Assembly: GCF_910594005.1 (NCBI RefSeq)
Contig: NC_057825.1
Coordinates: 46,097,037 to 46,161,036 of the forward strand
Origin: Cervus elaphus
Taxonomy: Eukaryota; Chordata; Mammalia; Artiodactyla; Cervidae
Reading direction: 5' to 3'
DNA length: 64,000 nt
Within the stretch, counting starts at the first letter, position 1; every line of letters begins with the position of its first letter. The notes beneath the pieces were generated by a model. That model ran no database searches and was not told the origin of the DNA. It worked only from the letters and a program-made list of their open reading frames with translations. Below, piece by piece: positions 47,236 to 59,762 of this stretch. The position numbers were made by a program, and so were the translations under genes.

Positions 47236-47689
47236 TGAGCTCCAGACTTCTGTATCCCATTGCTTTCTTGGTTGGCTTCAACTGTATATCCTGTAGTAAT
47301 CTAATCTTCAAAACACCACAGAAGAAATGTATTACTTTTCTCTCAGGTCTACTTCTTTATTTCAATAAATGGCACTAACACACGCTTGTTCTTTTAAAGC
47401 AAAAGCAAAAGCTTTCAGCATTAATGTCTTCCTTGATTTCTTCCTTCACACACAATCCCACACACTAAAAGTGTGATAGCTTCTCCCTCTGATACATCTC
47501 CCCTGTCTTTTCATACTCATGCCCATTACCTCAGTAACACTATCTTATCTTTCCTGGACTATCCCTATAGCTTCATTACTGATCCCCTTGATTTTAGCCT
47601 TATTCATCATCAATCCAAATTCCATGCTGAGTCATCAAAAGAACATATGATGACATCTTTCTTTAGCCTAAATATTAACATGGCCTCTG
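47236..47689. other. unassigned pyrimidine-rich sequence
   Basis: No gene recognised. It may include more 5' parts of the L2 that follows. Confidence 0.45.
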
Positions 47690-48085
47690 ATGCCCTTTAA
47701 AATTGGCTACTCCTTTTCTCTCAGATCTCATTTCTCTTCACCCTCGTACATTCCAGTCACACTAGGCTTCATTCTGCTCTGCTTTATGTATGCTCTTTCT
47801 CTTTGAATATGCATCAACACCTTGTCAATCAGTTTCCTAATACCTCTCCTTTCTACAAACTCATACTTTCATGTCATCTCCTCAAGGCAGCCTTCCCTGA
47901 CACTTAAATCTAGTTGAAATTTCTTCTGAGAGCCTCTCATGGTACTACAATTCCTTTCTCAACGTACTCACAACAGTGTATTGAGTTCACTGTTCATTCT
48001 CTGATGGACATAACTGCTCTGTTCTCAGATATGTTTCCAGTGATTTTCCCAATGTCTGAGAAGTAGTAATCACCCAATAAATAAA
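47690..48085 (+). mobile_element. LINE L2, 3' portion (ancient)
   Basis: The L2 order on the plus strand: gatctcatttctcttcaccc, acattccagtcacactaggc, ttcatgtcatctcctcaagg, cagccttccctgacac, then the tail agtaatcacccaataaataa. Highly diverged. Confidence 0.7.
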
Positions 48086-48481
48086 GAAAGAAGGAAAAGA
48101 AGATAATGTGTTGTTTATGAGAATGAAAGAACAAAACTTATTATGGAGTGTGTGTGGGTACATTCACCTATAAGCTGGAATTAGTGGGAGGCAAATGAAG
48201 ATAAAAAGGTTCAATGCCATTGTTTCCAATTTTGTTCTAAAAGTGCCATCATATTTATTTATTTAAAAGTTGACTGTGGTTATAGAATATTCAGTTAGTA
48301 AAATGTAAAGCACTTTTCCAGGTATTCTCAGAGTATATTTTAGAAGACCAAGCAGGAAATTTACCAAAGACAAGTAAAAAGATCTTCATAGTGAATGAAG
48401 AGATATTCAAAATTATGTATTTTTAAAGGTATAAGTCTGTATTCTTTGGGGATATTAATGAATGTTCTTCAGCTTAGATAT
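48086..48481. other. unassigned sequence
   Basis: Nothing recognised. Confidence 0.45.
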
Positions 48482-48496
48482 AAGAAAGGAGATAAC

Positions 48497-49438
48497 TGGG
48501 TTGTGCAATTTTTTTTATATTGAGCTGTATGAGTTGTTTGCATATTTTAGAGATTAATCATTTGTCAGTTGTTTCATTTGCAAATATTTTCTCCCAATCT
48601 GAGGGCTGCTTTTTTGCTTTGTTTATGGTTTTCTTTGCTATGCAAAAAAGGTTAAACTTAATCATGTCTCGTTTGTTAAGTTTTGTTTTTATTTTCTGAG
48701 GAAGGGGAGTCAAAAAAGATTCTGCTGTGATTTATGTCAGAATGTTTTGCCTATGTTTTTCTCTAAGAGTTGTTTAGTGTCTGGCTTTACATTTAGGTCT
48801 TTAACCCATCTTGAGTTTATTTTTGTGTATGGTGTTAGAGAATGTTCTAATTTCATTCTTTTACATGAAACTGTCCAGTTTCCTCAGCACTACTTATTGA
48901 AGAGACTGTCTTCTCTCCACTGTAAATTCTTGCCTCGTTTGTCATAGATTGACCATAGGTGCATGAGTTTATCTCTGGGCTTTCTATCCTATTCCATCGA
49001 ACTGTAATTCTGTGTTTGTGCCAGTACCATACTGTCTTGATTACTATAGCTTGGTAGCAGAGTCTGAAGTGAGGGAGCCTGATTCCTCCAGCTCTAGTCT
49101 TCATTCTCAAGATTGCTTTTGCTATTTGAGGTCTTTTGTGTTTCCATACTAATTGTAAAGTATTTTGTTCTAGCTCTGTGAAAAATGCCACTGGTAATTT
49201 GATAAGGATTGCATTTAATCTTTAGATTGCTTTGGGTAGTATAGTCATTTTCACAATATTGATTATTCCAATCCAAGTACATAGTATATCTCTCCATTTG
49301 TTTATATCATCTTTTATTTCTTTAATCAATATCTTAAACTTTTCTGTACATAGGTCTATTGCCTCCTCCTTTTAGCTATTTTCTTCTTTTTTGCAACAGT
49401 AGGTGGAATTGTTTCCTTAATTTCTCTTTCAACTCTTG
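48497..49438 (-). mobile_element. L1, inverted 5' segment
   Basis: Antisense L1 ORF2 (gagttgtttgcatattttag, gatttatgtcagaatgtttt, cagtaccatactgtcttgat). On the minus strand it encodes remnants such as WYWHKHRITVRWNRIESPEI within 48853-49191. It is followed at once by the 3' part of L1 in plus orientation. Confidence 0.9.
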
Positions 49439-50398
49439 AGTTGTTAAATAACCAGAAGACCTAAATAGACATTTCTCCAAAGAAGACATACAGATGGCCA
49501 ACAAACACAAGAAAACATCCTCAACATTACTAAATATTAGAGAAATGCAAATCAGAACTACAAAGAGGTCTCACCTCACACCAGTGAGATTGGCAACCAT
49601 TAAAAAAAAATCTGCAAACAATAAATGCTGGAGAGGGCATGGAGAAAAGGGAACCCTTTTGCACTATTGGTGGGAATGTAAATTGATATAGCCACTATGA
49701 AGAACAGCATGGAGTTTCCTTAAAAAACTAAAAATAGAATTTCCATATGACCTAGCAATTCCACTGCTGGGCATATACTCAGAGAAAATCGTAACTCAAA
49801 GAGCCATATGCACCCCAGTGTTCATAGCAGCACTATTTACAATAGCCAGGACATGGAAGCAACCTAAATGCCCATCGACAGAGGAATGGATAAAGAAATG
49901 GTACATACATATAATATATACATATATACAACCATAAAAGGGAATAAATTTGGTCATTTGTAGAGATGTGAATGGACCTAGAGACTGTCATACAGAGTGA
50001 AATAAGTCAGAAAGAGAAAAAACAAATATCATATTTAATGCATATATGTGGAATCTAGAAAAATGTTATAGATAATCTTATTTACAAAGCAAATAGATTA
50101 CACAGACATAGAGAAAAATGTGTGGACACCAAAGGGGTAGGGGGTGGCTGGGATGAATTGGGAGATTGAGATTAACGTATATACACTATTGATGCTATGT
50201 CTAAAATAGATATCTAATGAAAACCTACTGCATAGCTCAGGAAATACCACTCAATGTGCTATGCTGACCTAAATGTGACAGAAATCTAAAAAAGATGGGG
50301 TATATTTACATGTATAGCTGGTTCACTTTACTGTAGAAACTAACACAATATTGTAAAGCAACTACACTGCAATAAAAATTAATAAAATTTCTTTTAAA
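49439..50398 (+). mobile_element. L1, 3' segment of the same copy
   Basis: Sense late ORF2 and 3'UTR: cagaagacctaaatagacat, acatacagatggccaacaaa, to tgcaataaaaattaataaaa. The 5' segment stops in antisense near the position where this one starts, as in twin priming. Flanks aagaaaggagataac (48482-48496) and aaagaaggagatgac (50399-50413) resemble a mutated TSD. Confidence 0.9.
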
Positions 50399-50413
50399 AA
50401 AGAAGGAGATGAC

Positions 50414-51152
50414 AAATTATGAGGTTTCTACAAAATTTACTTGGGAGGTTATTGCAGGAGTTCAGCACTACTGTACGAGGTCATATAGTTTGTGGAATTT
50501 AGAAATCATACTGTGGAGTCAGGACTGATATTTAAGGATTTGGAAATCCTAATTCAGGGTTAGGGCAGTTGTGCTTTGTTTAAGGTCATGGGTAGAGTAA
50601 ATAGCAAGACATTATGACATCTATATGAATGAAATATAATTACTTAAAAGAGAATCTTAACCAAAATAATCACTTGATATTTTCCTTATATCTTTGTAAA
50701 TAATAAAAGATAGAATATGCAAATAACTTCAATGCCAAGGACATTGTTCATAAGATAAAGCAACTAGGATATCTAAATGACACTTGATGTTTTCTGAGAA
50801 AAGTAGACTCACTTTAATGTATATTTATTGGTCTCAGAGTAACAACTTATTCAGTGAAGAAAAAAATTGCTGTGAAAATGTCACCATCATAAAATGTATG
50901 ATATTTTATTTTAGCAGATTGAAAATGGCCCAGAAAGCATGGGGTGATATTGGTGAAAATGAAGAGCCAACTGCCGTGGCAAATGTGCAGTGCAGTTGGT
51001 GGCAGAAAGAGGATCATGGTGTATACAGATTGTTAAATACTTTTTCATAGAATTAGAAGCAACATTTGATGACAAAGATTTTTTTAACCTATAAAGCACT
51101 GAAAAAAAAAAAAGATGTGTGTATTTTCAATGCAATTTTTAAAAAAAGACTT
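50414..51152. other. unassigned sequence
   Basis: No gene recognised. The plus frame 50784-51050 includes MAQKAWGDIGENEEP in GC-richer sequence, but I know no protein with it. Confidence 0.45.
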
Positions 51153-51167
51153 ATAATGGACTTCAAG

Positions 51168-51378
51168 GGCTTCCCTCGTAGCTCAGTTGGTAAAGAATCT
51201 GCCTGCAATGCAAGGGATCTGGGTTTAATTCCTGGGTCAGGAAGTTCCCCTGGAGAAGGAAATAGCAACCCACTCCAGTATTCTTGCCTGGAGAATTCTA
51301 TGGACAGAGGAGCCCAGCAGGCTACAGTCCATGGAATCACAAGAGTTGGACATGACTTAGTGACCAACCACAACCACC
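51168..51378 (+). mobile_element. SINE Bov-tA with 15-bp TSD
   Basis: Complete sense Bov-tA (gcttccctcgtagctcagtt, B box ggtttaattcct). The flanks are ataatggacttcaag (51153-51167) and ataatgaacttcaag (51379-51393), one mismatch. Confidence 0.96.
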
Positions 51379-51393
51379 ATAATGAACTTCAAG

Positions 51394-52024
51394 AAAAAGA
51401 GAACAGGAAAACAATAAAATGTTAATTAATATTTGTGGAAAACATTTGAGATAAAAAATGAAACATCTCAAGCAATGATATTTTGAGTGAAAAATGTGTA
51501 TTTTTTTCAAAGAAGCACTAATGAAGACTGGATTTTTAAAATAGCAACAGTGAAACTGATTTTTTTACTTTATTTACTTCAAGTATGCAACCATTATTGT
51601 ATCTACAATTGAGAAACTATGATAAGAAATTCATATATCCTTTCTCATGCTAGTTTTCCACTCAATTTCTTTTAAAATAAAGATTTCTCTTAATAATAAT
51701 AATAAAACTTAAAAAAAAAAAACAAAAACCTAATCCTAACCCTAACCCTATTTGCTGGAAATCTCAATGCAACGTTATTAAAGTACAGCATTTTGCCATG
51801 TTTCCTAAATGTAGGCATACTGAGTCTTGATTCTTGAGTAGTGAACACCTTAGAAGCTGATTATTTCCTTAGATTTAAATATATTCCTAGAAGATGATTA
51901 AAATCATGCTGGAGAGTAAATATTACAAGGAAATCACACTTCTAATTACATTTAAGTGGGACTGGTATAAGCATATGTTTATAAATTAATACTTTCTTTT
52001 TTTAGTTTTGCATTATCTTTATAA
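51394..52024. other. unassigned AT-rich sequence
   Basis: Contains an A-rich run at 51695-51728 and the telomere-like repeat listed separately. No gene. Confidence 0.5.
51729..51750. repeat. short interstitial telomere-like repeat
   Basis: Tandem cctaat-cctaac-cctaac-ccta, the C-rich strand of the vertebrate TTAGGG repeat, directly after an oligo-A run. Confidence 0.85.
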
Positions 52025-52378
52025 CTTGCTACAGACTAGATGTCTGTGTCTTTCAAAATTAGTATGTTGAAACTTAACTCCCAGTGTGACAGTATTTGGA
52101 TATGGGGCCTTTGGGAAATGATTAGCTTATGAGGAGGCAGCTTTTATGAATGTAAAATACCCCAGAGAGCTACCTCCCTTTTACCATGTGTGTGTACAGT
52201 GAGAAGAGAGTGGTCTATGAACGAGAACGTAGGTTCTCACCAGACATCAAAGTCTCACTAGACTTTATCTTGAACTTCCTATCTTGAACTTCTCCCAGAA
52301 CTATGAGAAATTAATTTATTTTATTTCTAAGTCACCAATCTACAGTATTTGCTACAGCAGCCTTAACAGATAAAGGTA
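52025..52378 (+). mobile_element. MaLR LTR (MST/MLT1-type)
   Basis: The whole-LTR order is readable: tagtatgttgaaacttaact, cagtgtgacagtatttggat, ggcctttgggaaatgatta, ccatgtgtgtgtacagtgag, ctcaccagacatcaaagtct, ccagaactatgagaaattaa and ttgctacagcagccttaaca. No internal region adjoins. The TSD has decayed. Confidence 0.8.
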
Positions 52379-52896
52379 AAACTATAGAGATAAATTCAAA
52401 TTATAATAAATACATGAGGAATAGAAAACCTATTATCATTTGCATGGAAAGATGTCCAGTGTTATTATGCATTTAGAAATAAGGCTATATATAAAAGTAC
52501 AGGTAAGACGAGTTATTTGAAAAAGTCTTAGCAGTAAAGTGCCAAAAACATACACCAAAGAATCATGTACATTGGATAACTCTATCACTTCCTAATATTT
52601 AGTGAACTTGGTTGCTTATTATTTCTCAACCTCAATTTTTCTTTAAAATTGAGATAATGATGTATACATTGCTGGCTTCATTGAAGGAATAAATGCAACA
52701 GAATACATAAAGCCTGGCCAATTTCAGCAGCATAGTATGGATATAACAATGCTATAGTAAAAATTTGATTTTTCATCTGCAAAATTATACAATATAAAAA
52801 GGAGAAGTTAATTTTTGCCCTGAAGTTTCATTGAAACTTTTAAATATCACTTGAAATATCATTCAATGTACATGAATTTATGAGTCATTATTTAGA
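52379..52896. other. unassigned AT-rich sequence
   Basis: Nothing recognised. Confidence 0.45.
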
Positions 52897-53150
52897 ATGC
52901 TGAAATTGAAGCTCCAATACTTTTGCCACCTGATGCAAAGAACTGACCCATTGGTAAAGACCTGATGCTGGGAAAGATTGAAGGCAGGAAGAGAAGAGGG
53001 CAACAGAGAATGAGATGGATGGATGGCATAACTGAATCAAAGGTTATTAGTTTGAGCAAATTCTGGGAGAAGTGAAGAACAGAGAAGCCTGGTGTGCTGT
53101 AGTCTGTGGTGTCAAAAATAGTCAGGTACGACTTAGCGTCTGAACAACAA
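52897..53150 (+). mobile_element. BovB 3' stub
   Basis: About 250 bp of the BovB 3' region (ccacctgatgcaaagaactg, gctgggaaagattgaaggca), ending in an AAC-type tail gaacaacaacaatac. The minus frame 52892-53188 is a shadow. Confidence 0.92.
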
Positions 53151-53564
53151 CAATACAAAACATGTCCTTTCTGACAAATAAGGCACACCTGGCATATACA
53201 GGTGAGAAAGAGAACAAAATTCGAAGTCCCTTTCTTTTATTATAATTAAAAAAAATTATTATAACATCACCAGGAAGACCTGAAAGAAGACATGGTTTGA
53301 TAATGATAAAATGGTTGGAATGATAAATAAAACAACTTATAAATGTGATGGTATCAGTGGTTTTGTATGAAGGGAGGGGAGATTTTGGATTCCCAAATCT
53401 TGGTCTGGAAATTTGAAGAAAATATTGAGATTTGAGATGGAAAAAATGAATTTTTTAAATATGCTAAGTGTACTTAACTGAAAATCAATCAGGAAGAATA
53501 AGATGGTAAGTTGATAATCATAAGTAGCAGCAGAAGTAGAACTAACTGTTATTGAATGCATTCA
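53151..53564. other. unassigned sequence
   Basis: Nothing recognised. Confidence 0.45.
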
Positions 53565-53690
53565 ATATTTCTGAGGCTATACCTTATCTCATTCAAACTT
53601 CATAATAGTACTGTTACTAATAGCCTTCACCTTGTAGAAATGAGAAAGATTTATGCTATATAGGATACACAATTTGCCTTGAAGCCAGAT
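53565..53690 (-). mobile_element. MIR SINE (ancient)
   Basis: The antisense MIR core and 3' half are readable as cttatctcattcaaacttca, tagtactgttactaatagcc, tagaaatgagaaagatt and acacaatttgcc. Confidence 0.6.
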
Positions 53691-55497
53691 TCTTGAGTTG
53701 TCATTTTAGTGTAGAAATTTTGCCTTGCTTTCTAAAGCTCTAATTTATCAATATCATATCAAAAACATACATGTATCACTTAGTGCCTCACCCATCTTAT
53801 CTAATTCATGTTTGCACAATTCAAGGAATCAATTTACAGGTAGAACTGAGCAATGAGGCATATTCACCCAGACAGACACATGGATAAATTGATAGATATC
53901 TGTGCATACCCACGCATGCAAACATGCAGAAACACATGCACACATACAAATATCATTCTAATTTTGACAATTTACCTTAGAGGGCAGCTGCCCCTTAGAG
54001 AGGAGTTTCAGTTACAATGAATACAATACAACCACTAATCACAATGTCATGTAAGCCTCACTTTGAAAATGTGTATTTTATTCTTAAATTTGAGAGAATA
54101 AGCACGTTTTATACTAGGTTCTTAGCAATGACCAAAGAGAAGAAAGGTATTTCAAAGTAACTCTTCAGATAAAAATAGTTATGAGCTGCCCAAATACCCT
54201 GATCTTCTTCCCTCATGCCCTGTCCTGGAGCACCTTTTAAAATTATGTACTATTAGTTGACTTCTGCAGTTTTCTTTTTTTTGTAGTTCCTCAACCTATT
54301 TTATTCACTACAGGATAGAGAGGAAGGAAACTTTGACTTAAGACAAAAGATCCCTAAATACTGTCAGAGCTGCAAGCTGCACCGCAACAGCAAGTGACCC
54401 CTTCACAAATCTATTCAATGACAAGAGGAATAGAGCTGTCTTTTGTTTCTTCCTGCCCTCATTACTTACTGCTATTGTGAGCAGAAAACTTTACAGATAG
54501 AAGGCATGACAAATATACCTTGGGGCTATGATCCTATTGTACCTATAAATCCTTTTCACAATTTAATTAGACTAGAGATGTGTGTGAACCTACGTGACTA
54601 ACCTCTCATGGGTTTGTCATCTGACAAACCCTAGTCTATTTTAATCTTATTTCATTAGTCTATTGAACATATTTGCAGAAGAAATTTAATAATCTTACAC
54701 TATTTAGAAATGCTTTATTTTTAGGATTTCTCATCCCTTTTCATTTATCTAATTTCTGTTTCCTGTAGAAATTGTCATAGTAATTTCATTTGGAATCAAT
54801 TCCTGGTCTGATTATGATTCTGCACGTGTTATATAGTAACTTAATAATAGTTTTTAGGCAGTTAAGTCACTGGAGCTAATTTAGAGTGGAAATGCAGATG
54901 GAATAATATATTGCTGCTCCACTGAATTTCAAAGGAATTCATTATGATTAATAATATTACAACAGCAATAGGAGGAAGTAATGGTGATTTGCCACAAGTT
55001 GTAAAGACTCATTGAATAGTTTTAATCTTACTATATTTAAACATTAAACTGAAAGTAAATTCAGCAATACTCAGTAATGAGATTTGGGATTCATAATAAT
55101 GCCATTAATCATAACTAGGTTTTGTAAATTTTATGGCAAAGACTACATGATATCTGGTGGATTTGATTTAAAGTATTTTACTGATTTTAAATTAAGCTAT
55201 CTGTGTGAGATTTGAAGCCTGTGGTGATTAAGTCTTTACAAAGGCCATATTTGTTCTAAGTGATTGATAGGTTTAATTCTCTCTAGTGACTATTCCATAT
55301 TTACACCCAAATCCAACAATTTCATACAATTAAGAGAAGTAGAGAGTTTTAGGGAAAAAGAACAGTGTTCTAATAAAAAATACATTAACATTCACTTTTC
55401 TGTTTCTTAGGCATCCCTGGCTCTTGAAGTCAATATTAAATCTAGATGCATTTAAAAAAATGAGTTCAAGTAAATGAATAATTGCTAAGTTTCTAGC
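53691..55497. other. repeat-poor unique sequence
   Basis: 1.8 kb with no recognised gene or transposon. A CA-rich low-complexity patch lies at 53870-53950. Confidence 0.5.
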
Positions 55498-55795
55498 TCC
55501 ACATTAAAGACTTGGGATATAAATATAAAGAACTCAGGCTGCTCACTCTCATGGAATTCCCAGTAAAGTAGATGCAGAGCCACATACAACTAAATATAAC
55601 ACAATATAAAACCTTCTCTCCTGTAAGTTGGAAAATACTCCAAAGAAAGAACAATTCTTTCTGCTTGAATAGTTCACAGAAACTTCATAGATCAGATAAC
55701 ATTTTTAGGCAGGCTTGATGGATGAAAGGAATTCCAGCTGTTGGGGGTGGCATGGAAAAATGTGCTAAAAGTATTAGCAGAGAAATGATAATGCT
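55498..55795 (-). mobile_element. LINE L2-like relic (ancient)
   Basis: Antisense L2-type wording: cttgggatataaatataaag, ctcactctcatggaattccc, ggaattccagctgttggggg, tggcatggaaaaatgtgcta. Confidence 0.5.
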
Positions 55796-56837
55796 CAGTG
55801 ACCACATTATTTGGAAAGATCTCAGATTTTTCTTGTATATGTGTGTTTCAGTTGACTTGTCTGTAAACTATGTTACTTCTGTGTTATTGTGATAATTGCA
55901 CATAAATAACAGAATTATCATCACTGAACATATTGGAATAGTCAAGGTCACCTTGTGATATTGTAAACACATTATTTATTTTGATATGAAATACTTATGA
56001 TGATAATGTTAGAAAAATAGAGAAAATGGAATAACAGGTTCAACAGAGAAGAGGTAAGATGCTTTATCATTGACTGGTCAAGATCATGGACTAAGTCCCA
56101 TTATATCCAAAATTAAGACAAATGGGGAAATAAATAAGCAGGAAAAAATAAGGGATAAGTAAGCAATATGTAAAATTGGTAGACAGTATGAAGTTAACAG
56201 TAAGAGGCTTAAGCTTGACAAGAATGAATGGGCAGAGACTTGGTACAAGCAAAGAGAAGTGGATTCTCAAGGGATAGAAAGTAAATAAGAGTGGCAATTC
56301 TTGGGAAACTAATCAAGCAAGCCCTTCCAGGTTTGTGAGCATTTCTATGAGAGTTGAGAAATTCTTAAAAAGCTTTCGCAAGAAAAAAGTAACAATTCAT
56401 AGTTCTGAAGAAGAGCCTAGAAGTATATCATAAAATGTCACCTCAGAGGCCTCTATGGTACCATGGCATTTTAGAAGGTGATAGTTAAAAAATTCTATTA
56501 ACCTTCAAAACTGTGAACATGAATGTTGTTTTTGAATTTTAAAGGGTTAAACAAATGCTAAATCCTTTGCTGGATCAAGGCAATACTGATTAATTTAATT
56601 GAAATAGTATCTGGTGAGCCAGAACAAATTTCTACCCAAATCTTCAATGATTGTTTTTACAAATAGTTTAAAAAAAACCCTACAATCTCTACATAGAATG
56701 TAAGAGATTGGTATTCCTATAAAAGTATTTTTAATATATAAAAAAGGAAATCTTGAGACTTGACCTGATTCTTATAAAAAATTAAATAAAAATTTTAAGA
56801 TCAGTTGTAGTTAAAAGAGCTTTCAGGAAGAGGTTCT
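55796..56837. other. unassigned AT-rich sequence
   Basis: No gene or repeat recognised. Confidence 0.5.
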
Positions 56838-56935
56838 GTCATAGTTAGATTATAAACTGCACAAAGTCAGAACTTTCATTCTGCTGTTCTTTCATTCAGT
56901 GCCAATAAATGTGTGTTGGTTGAACAAATAGAAGT
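56838..56935 (+). mobile_element. LINE L2 3' tail relic
   Basis: attataaactgcacaaagtc and gtgccaataaatgtgtgttg with ttgaacaaat follow the L2 end. Confidence 0.45.
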
Positions 56936-57904
56936 GTAAATAAAACATTGTAAGACTAATTATACAGAAAAAAGTAACTTTCAAATAAGACCACAGCTAT
57001 TATATTCCAAATAAATAAACTCTGAACATTATTAATCCTTTGAAAATGCTAAAAAGACTCTTTCCATTACAGGATTACTAAATTAGATAAAAACTGTGCT
57101 TTAGAATCAGTTGTCCTTGTATTGAAGCAAATATAAGACAAGCTAATGATTTTAAATTTGTCAATAAATCATAAAATAAGTCTTCATAAAATATACCTTA
57201 AGTGATAAAACAATATGATTTCTCCACATCACTGAAAGCTATAGAACATTAATTTATTGCTTCCAGAGTTTATGTTTACATCTGAATGAAAAATAACAAA
57301 TATTTCCTAATAGTCATATGTTTGTATCTTTACTAATGTATTCAGAATATAGTTTAGTTCTATTTTTGGATAATTATAAAGTCTATCACGAGGACAAACA
57401 ATAAAAGTTTCCTGAAAATGTAAGATTTGGTTTATTTAATAACAATATTTTCTACGCTATTAATAGTTTATTTATTGGGAATTAATTGATTGCTGTCTGT
57501 AAGCATATTAGCCTATGTGAATGAAGGCAATTCTGACAAACAGTTACTAAGGTTAGGTTACTTAGTGGCATATTCTTTTGCCTTCCTGGAAAGAGCTTTG
57601 TTATCAGCATTAATACATAGCATAATTGAGGAGCTGTTTTGCCCAGTATCTAAATGTGCATCATTAATGAACCTAAAATGAACTTAAGTTCCCAGATGTC
57701 AGGAAAACCTCATTATAAAACCTCCTTTATGATGGTTTTAGTCTAGAAGATTTATACAGCAGTCAACAGATAGATCTTTAAATAATACCTGAAAAAAATT
57801 AATAAGTGAAAATGTACATAAGTAAATTCTTTTCAATTGTCTCCAAATTTAAAAGTAATCTTACAAGCATTAAGTAATAATAAAACTGGAGTGGAGTGAT
57901 AAAA
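56936..57904. other. unassigned AT-rich sequence
   Basis: No gene. The frame 57490-57681 has no known motif. Confidence 0.5.
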
Positions 57905-58035
57905 GTTAACCAAACTTATAGTTTTGATCACTTTGTAATGTATACTAATATTGAATCAATATGTTGTGCACCTGAAATTAATATACTGTTATATATCAAT
58001 TGTACTTCAATTTAAAACATATAAATAAATAAAAC
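57905..58035 (+). mobile_element. L1 3'UTR end (older mammalian type)
   Basis: ttgatcactttgtaatgtat, atgttgtgcacctgaaatta and caattgtacttcaatttaaa match the end of older L1 3'UTRs, with an A-rich tail to 58045. Confidence 0.8.
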
Positions 58036-58175
58036 ACATTTGTGTGATTAACAGACTAGAATTGTCTGTTCTGTGATCCTACTGATCAGTGTGCAGGCAA
58101 TATGAATGACAAGTGTTTGTAAGTAAAATGATTAGGAGAGAAGTTGATTTGAGTTTGGTTTTCTTCTAGTCTTAA

Positions 58176-58369
58176 AGTGAAAGTGAAATTTGCTCAGTCA
58201 TGTCCAACTCTGCAACTCCATGGACTATACAATCCATAGAATTCTCCAGGCCAGAATACTGGAGTGGGTAGCCGTTTCCTTCTCCAGGGGATCTTCCCAA
58301 CCCAGGGATCGAACCCAGGTCTCCTGCAACCAGGAGGATTCTTTACTAGCTGAGCCACCTAGGAAACCC
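58176..58369 (-). mobile_element. SINE Bov-tA with 11-bp TSD
   Basis: Complete antisense Bov-tA with inverted B box agggatcgaacccagg. The flanks are tctagtcttaa (58165-58175) and tctagttttaa (58370-58380), one mismatch. Confidence 0.95.
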
Positions 58370-58380
58370 TCTAGTTTTAA

Positions 58381-58929
58381 GGGTAACCTCTTTTCCACTT
58401 AGGTTTTAAGATACCCATTTTATCCACAAATACATTTCTTTTCAACTTTACTTTTCATGAAGACAGAATATGTCTTCTCTCTTTATGAGAGAAGAAAACA
58501 AATCACTGGACCACATCTTCTTTCTATTCCAGATAATATTTGGGGGAACTTTCTTCTCACAACAGTGAAACATAATTTAAGAATTATAGGTTAAAAGTGT
58601 TGCTTTGCTTTTTAAAATAACAAGAAAATGTATTAACTATTCAAAATTTGAATGTAACTTTCACAATTTCAAGAGGATTATTTTCATTTCTATTATTTAC
58701 ACTTTAATCCTGGGCAAACTTGTGTTATCATATGTTCTTCCTGATTGGAAAGTGAATTCTATGAGAAAATGACTAAATTCAACCCACTTTCTATTAACAG
58801 GATGAATGACTTGAATATGAGAATAGCCCAAGTCCTTCAAAATGTCATATAGTCATATAATTTTGGAAAGACAACTTCTCAAAATAGAATGTTAGAGTTG
58901 GTTTCCTTCAAGAGATATAAACCTTTATT
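58381..58929. other. unassigned sequence
   Basis: No gene or repeat recognised. Confidence 0.45.
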
Positions 58930-59488
58930 TTATTTATATTTTTAATTTTGTATTGGAGTATAGTTGTGTTAGGTGGGAAGTTAGGCATGAGCAGCGAGGG
59001 GTGACCTCTCTGAAAAAGATTTAAGATAGTCTCTAAACTCCACCCCAGACATGCCCAAATGCAGCCTAGGAGAGCTCACAGATATGCTAGAAAATAACCA
59101 CTGAGTCTTTTCTAACTCCAGCACTTGTGCTCTAGGTACACAGGGATACAGACTAACTACAGAGGCTTTTCCAACTCTGGCCCATGCACCCTTGATGCAT
59201 AGTTGTGTCCTCAAATAATCTTAGGCAGCAGGACCCCACTAAGGGTTCATAAATATTCTATACATACAGACATCTGATTACAACAGACTGAATTATGGGA
59301 AAGACATGTGCATAAGAGCCTGTTGTTATTTAAATTGCAACTGTTAATCAAAACTGTCAGTCCATGCCCAGCTAGGTGAATATTTAAAAGCCCTGTCTTG
59401 AAAACCCCTGCACTACATCATTCTGGAGCCAGTGCCTCTCTTGGCTTGGCCCACCTCTCTACGGAGGTACTCTTTCTGTTCTTTCTTC

Positions 59489-59494
59489 AATAAA
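59489..59494 (+). promoter_or_regulatory. LTR polyadenylation signal AATAAA
   Basis: The canonical hexamer in the first copy of the duplicated R-type block. The second copy has a variant (aataga). Confidence 0.75.
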
Positions 59495-59516
59495 CCTGGG
59501 CCAGTGTCTCTCTTGG

Positions 59517-59714
59517 GCTTTCCTGGCAGCTCAAACAGTAAAGAATCTGCCTGCAATGCAGGAGACCAGGGTTTAATCCCTGGGGCGGGAAGATCTTCTG
59601 GAGGAGGAAATGACCACCCTCACTAGTATTCTTGCCTGGAGAATTCCATGGAGAGAGGAGCCTGGTGGGTTACAGTCCACAAGGTCGCAAAGAGTCGGAC
59701 ACGACTGAGTGACT

Positions 59715-59759
<45 letters not shown>
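59517..59759 (+). mobile_element. SINE Bov-tA with (CA)n tail, nested in the LTR
   Basis: Sense Bov-tA (gctttcctggcagctcaaac, B box ggtttaatccct), ending in a CA microsatellite of about 40 bp (59719-59759). TSD agtgtctctcttgg (59503-59516) and agtgcctctcttgg (59760-59773), one mismatch. It is the third layer of the nest. Confidence 0.95.

Positions 59760-59762
<3 letters not shown>

Noticed and set aside
50784..51050. 88-residue plus frame with MAQKAWGDIGENEEP
   Set aside because: Not recognised and without supporting signals. Too little to call a gene.
51729..51750. True telomere or chromosome end
   Set aside because: Under four repeat units, surrounded by ordinary sequence.
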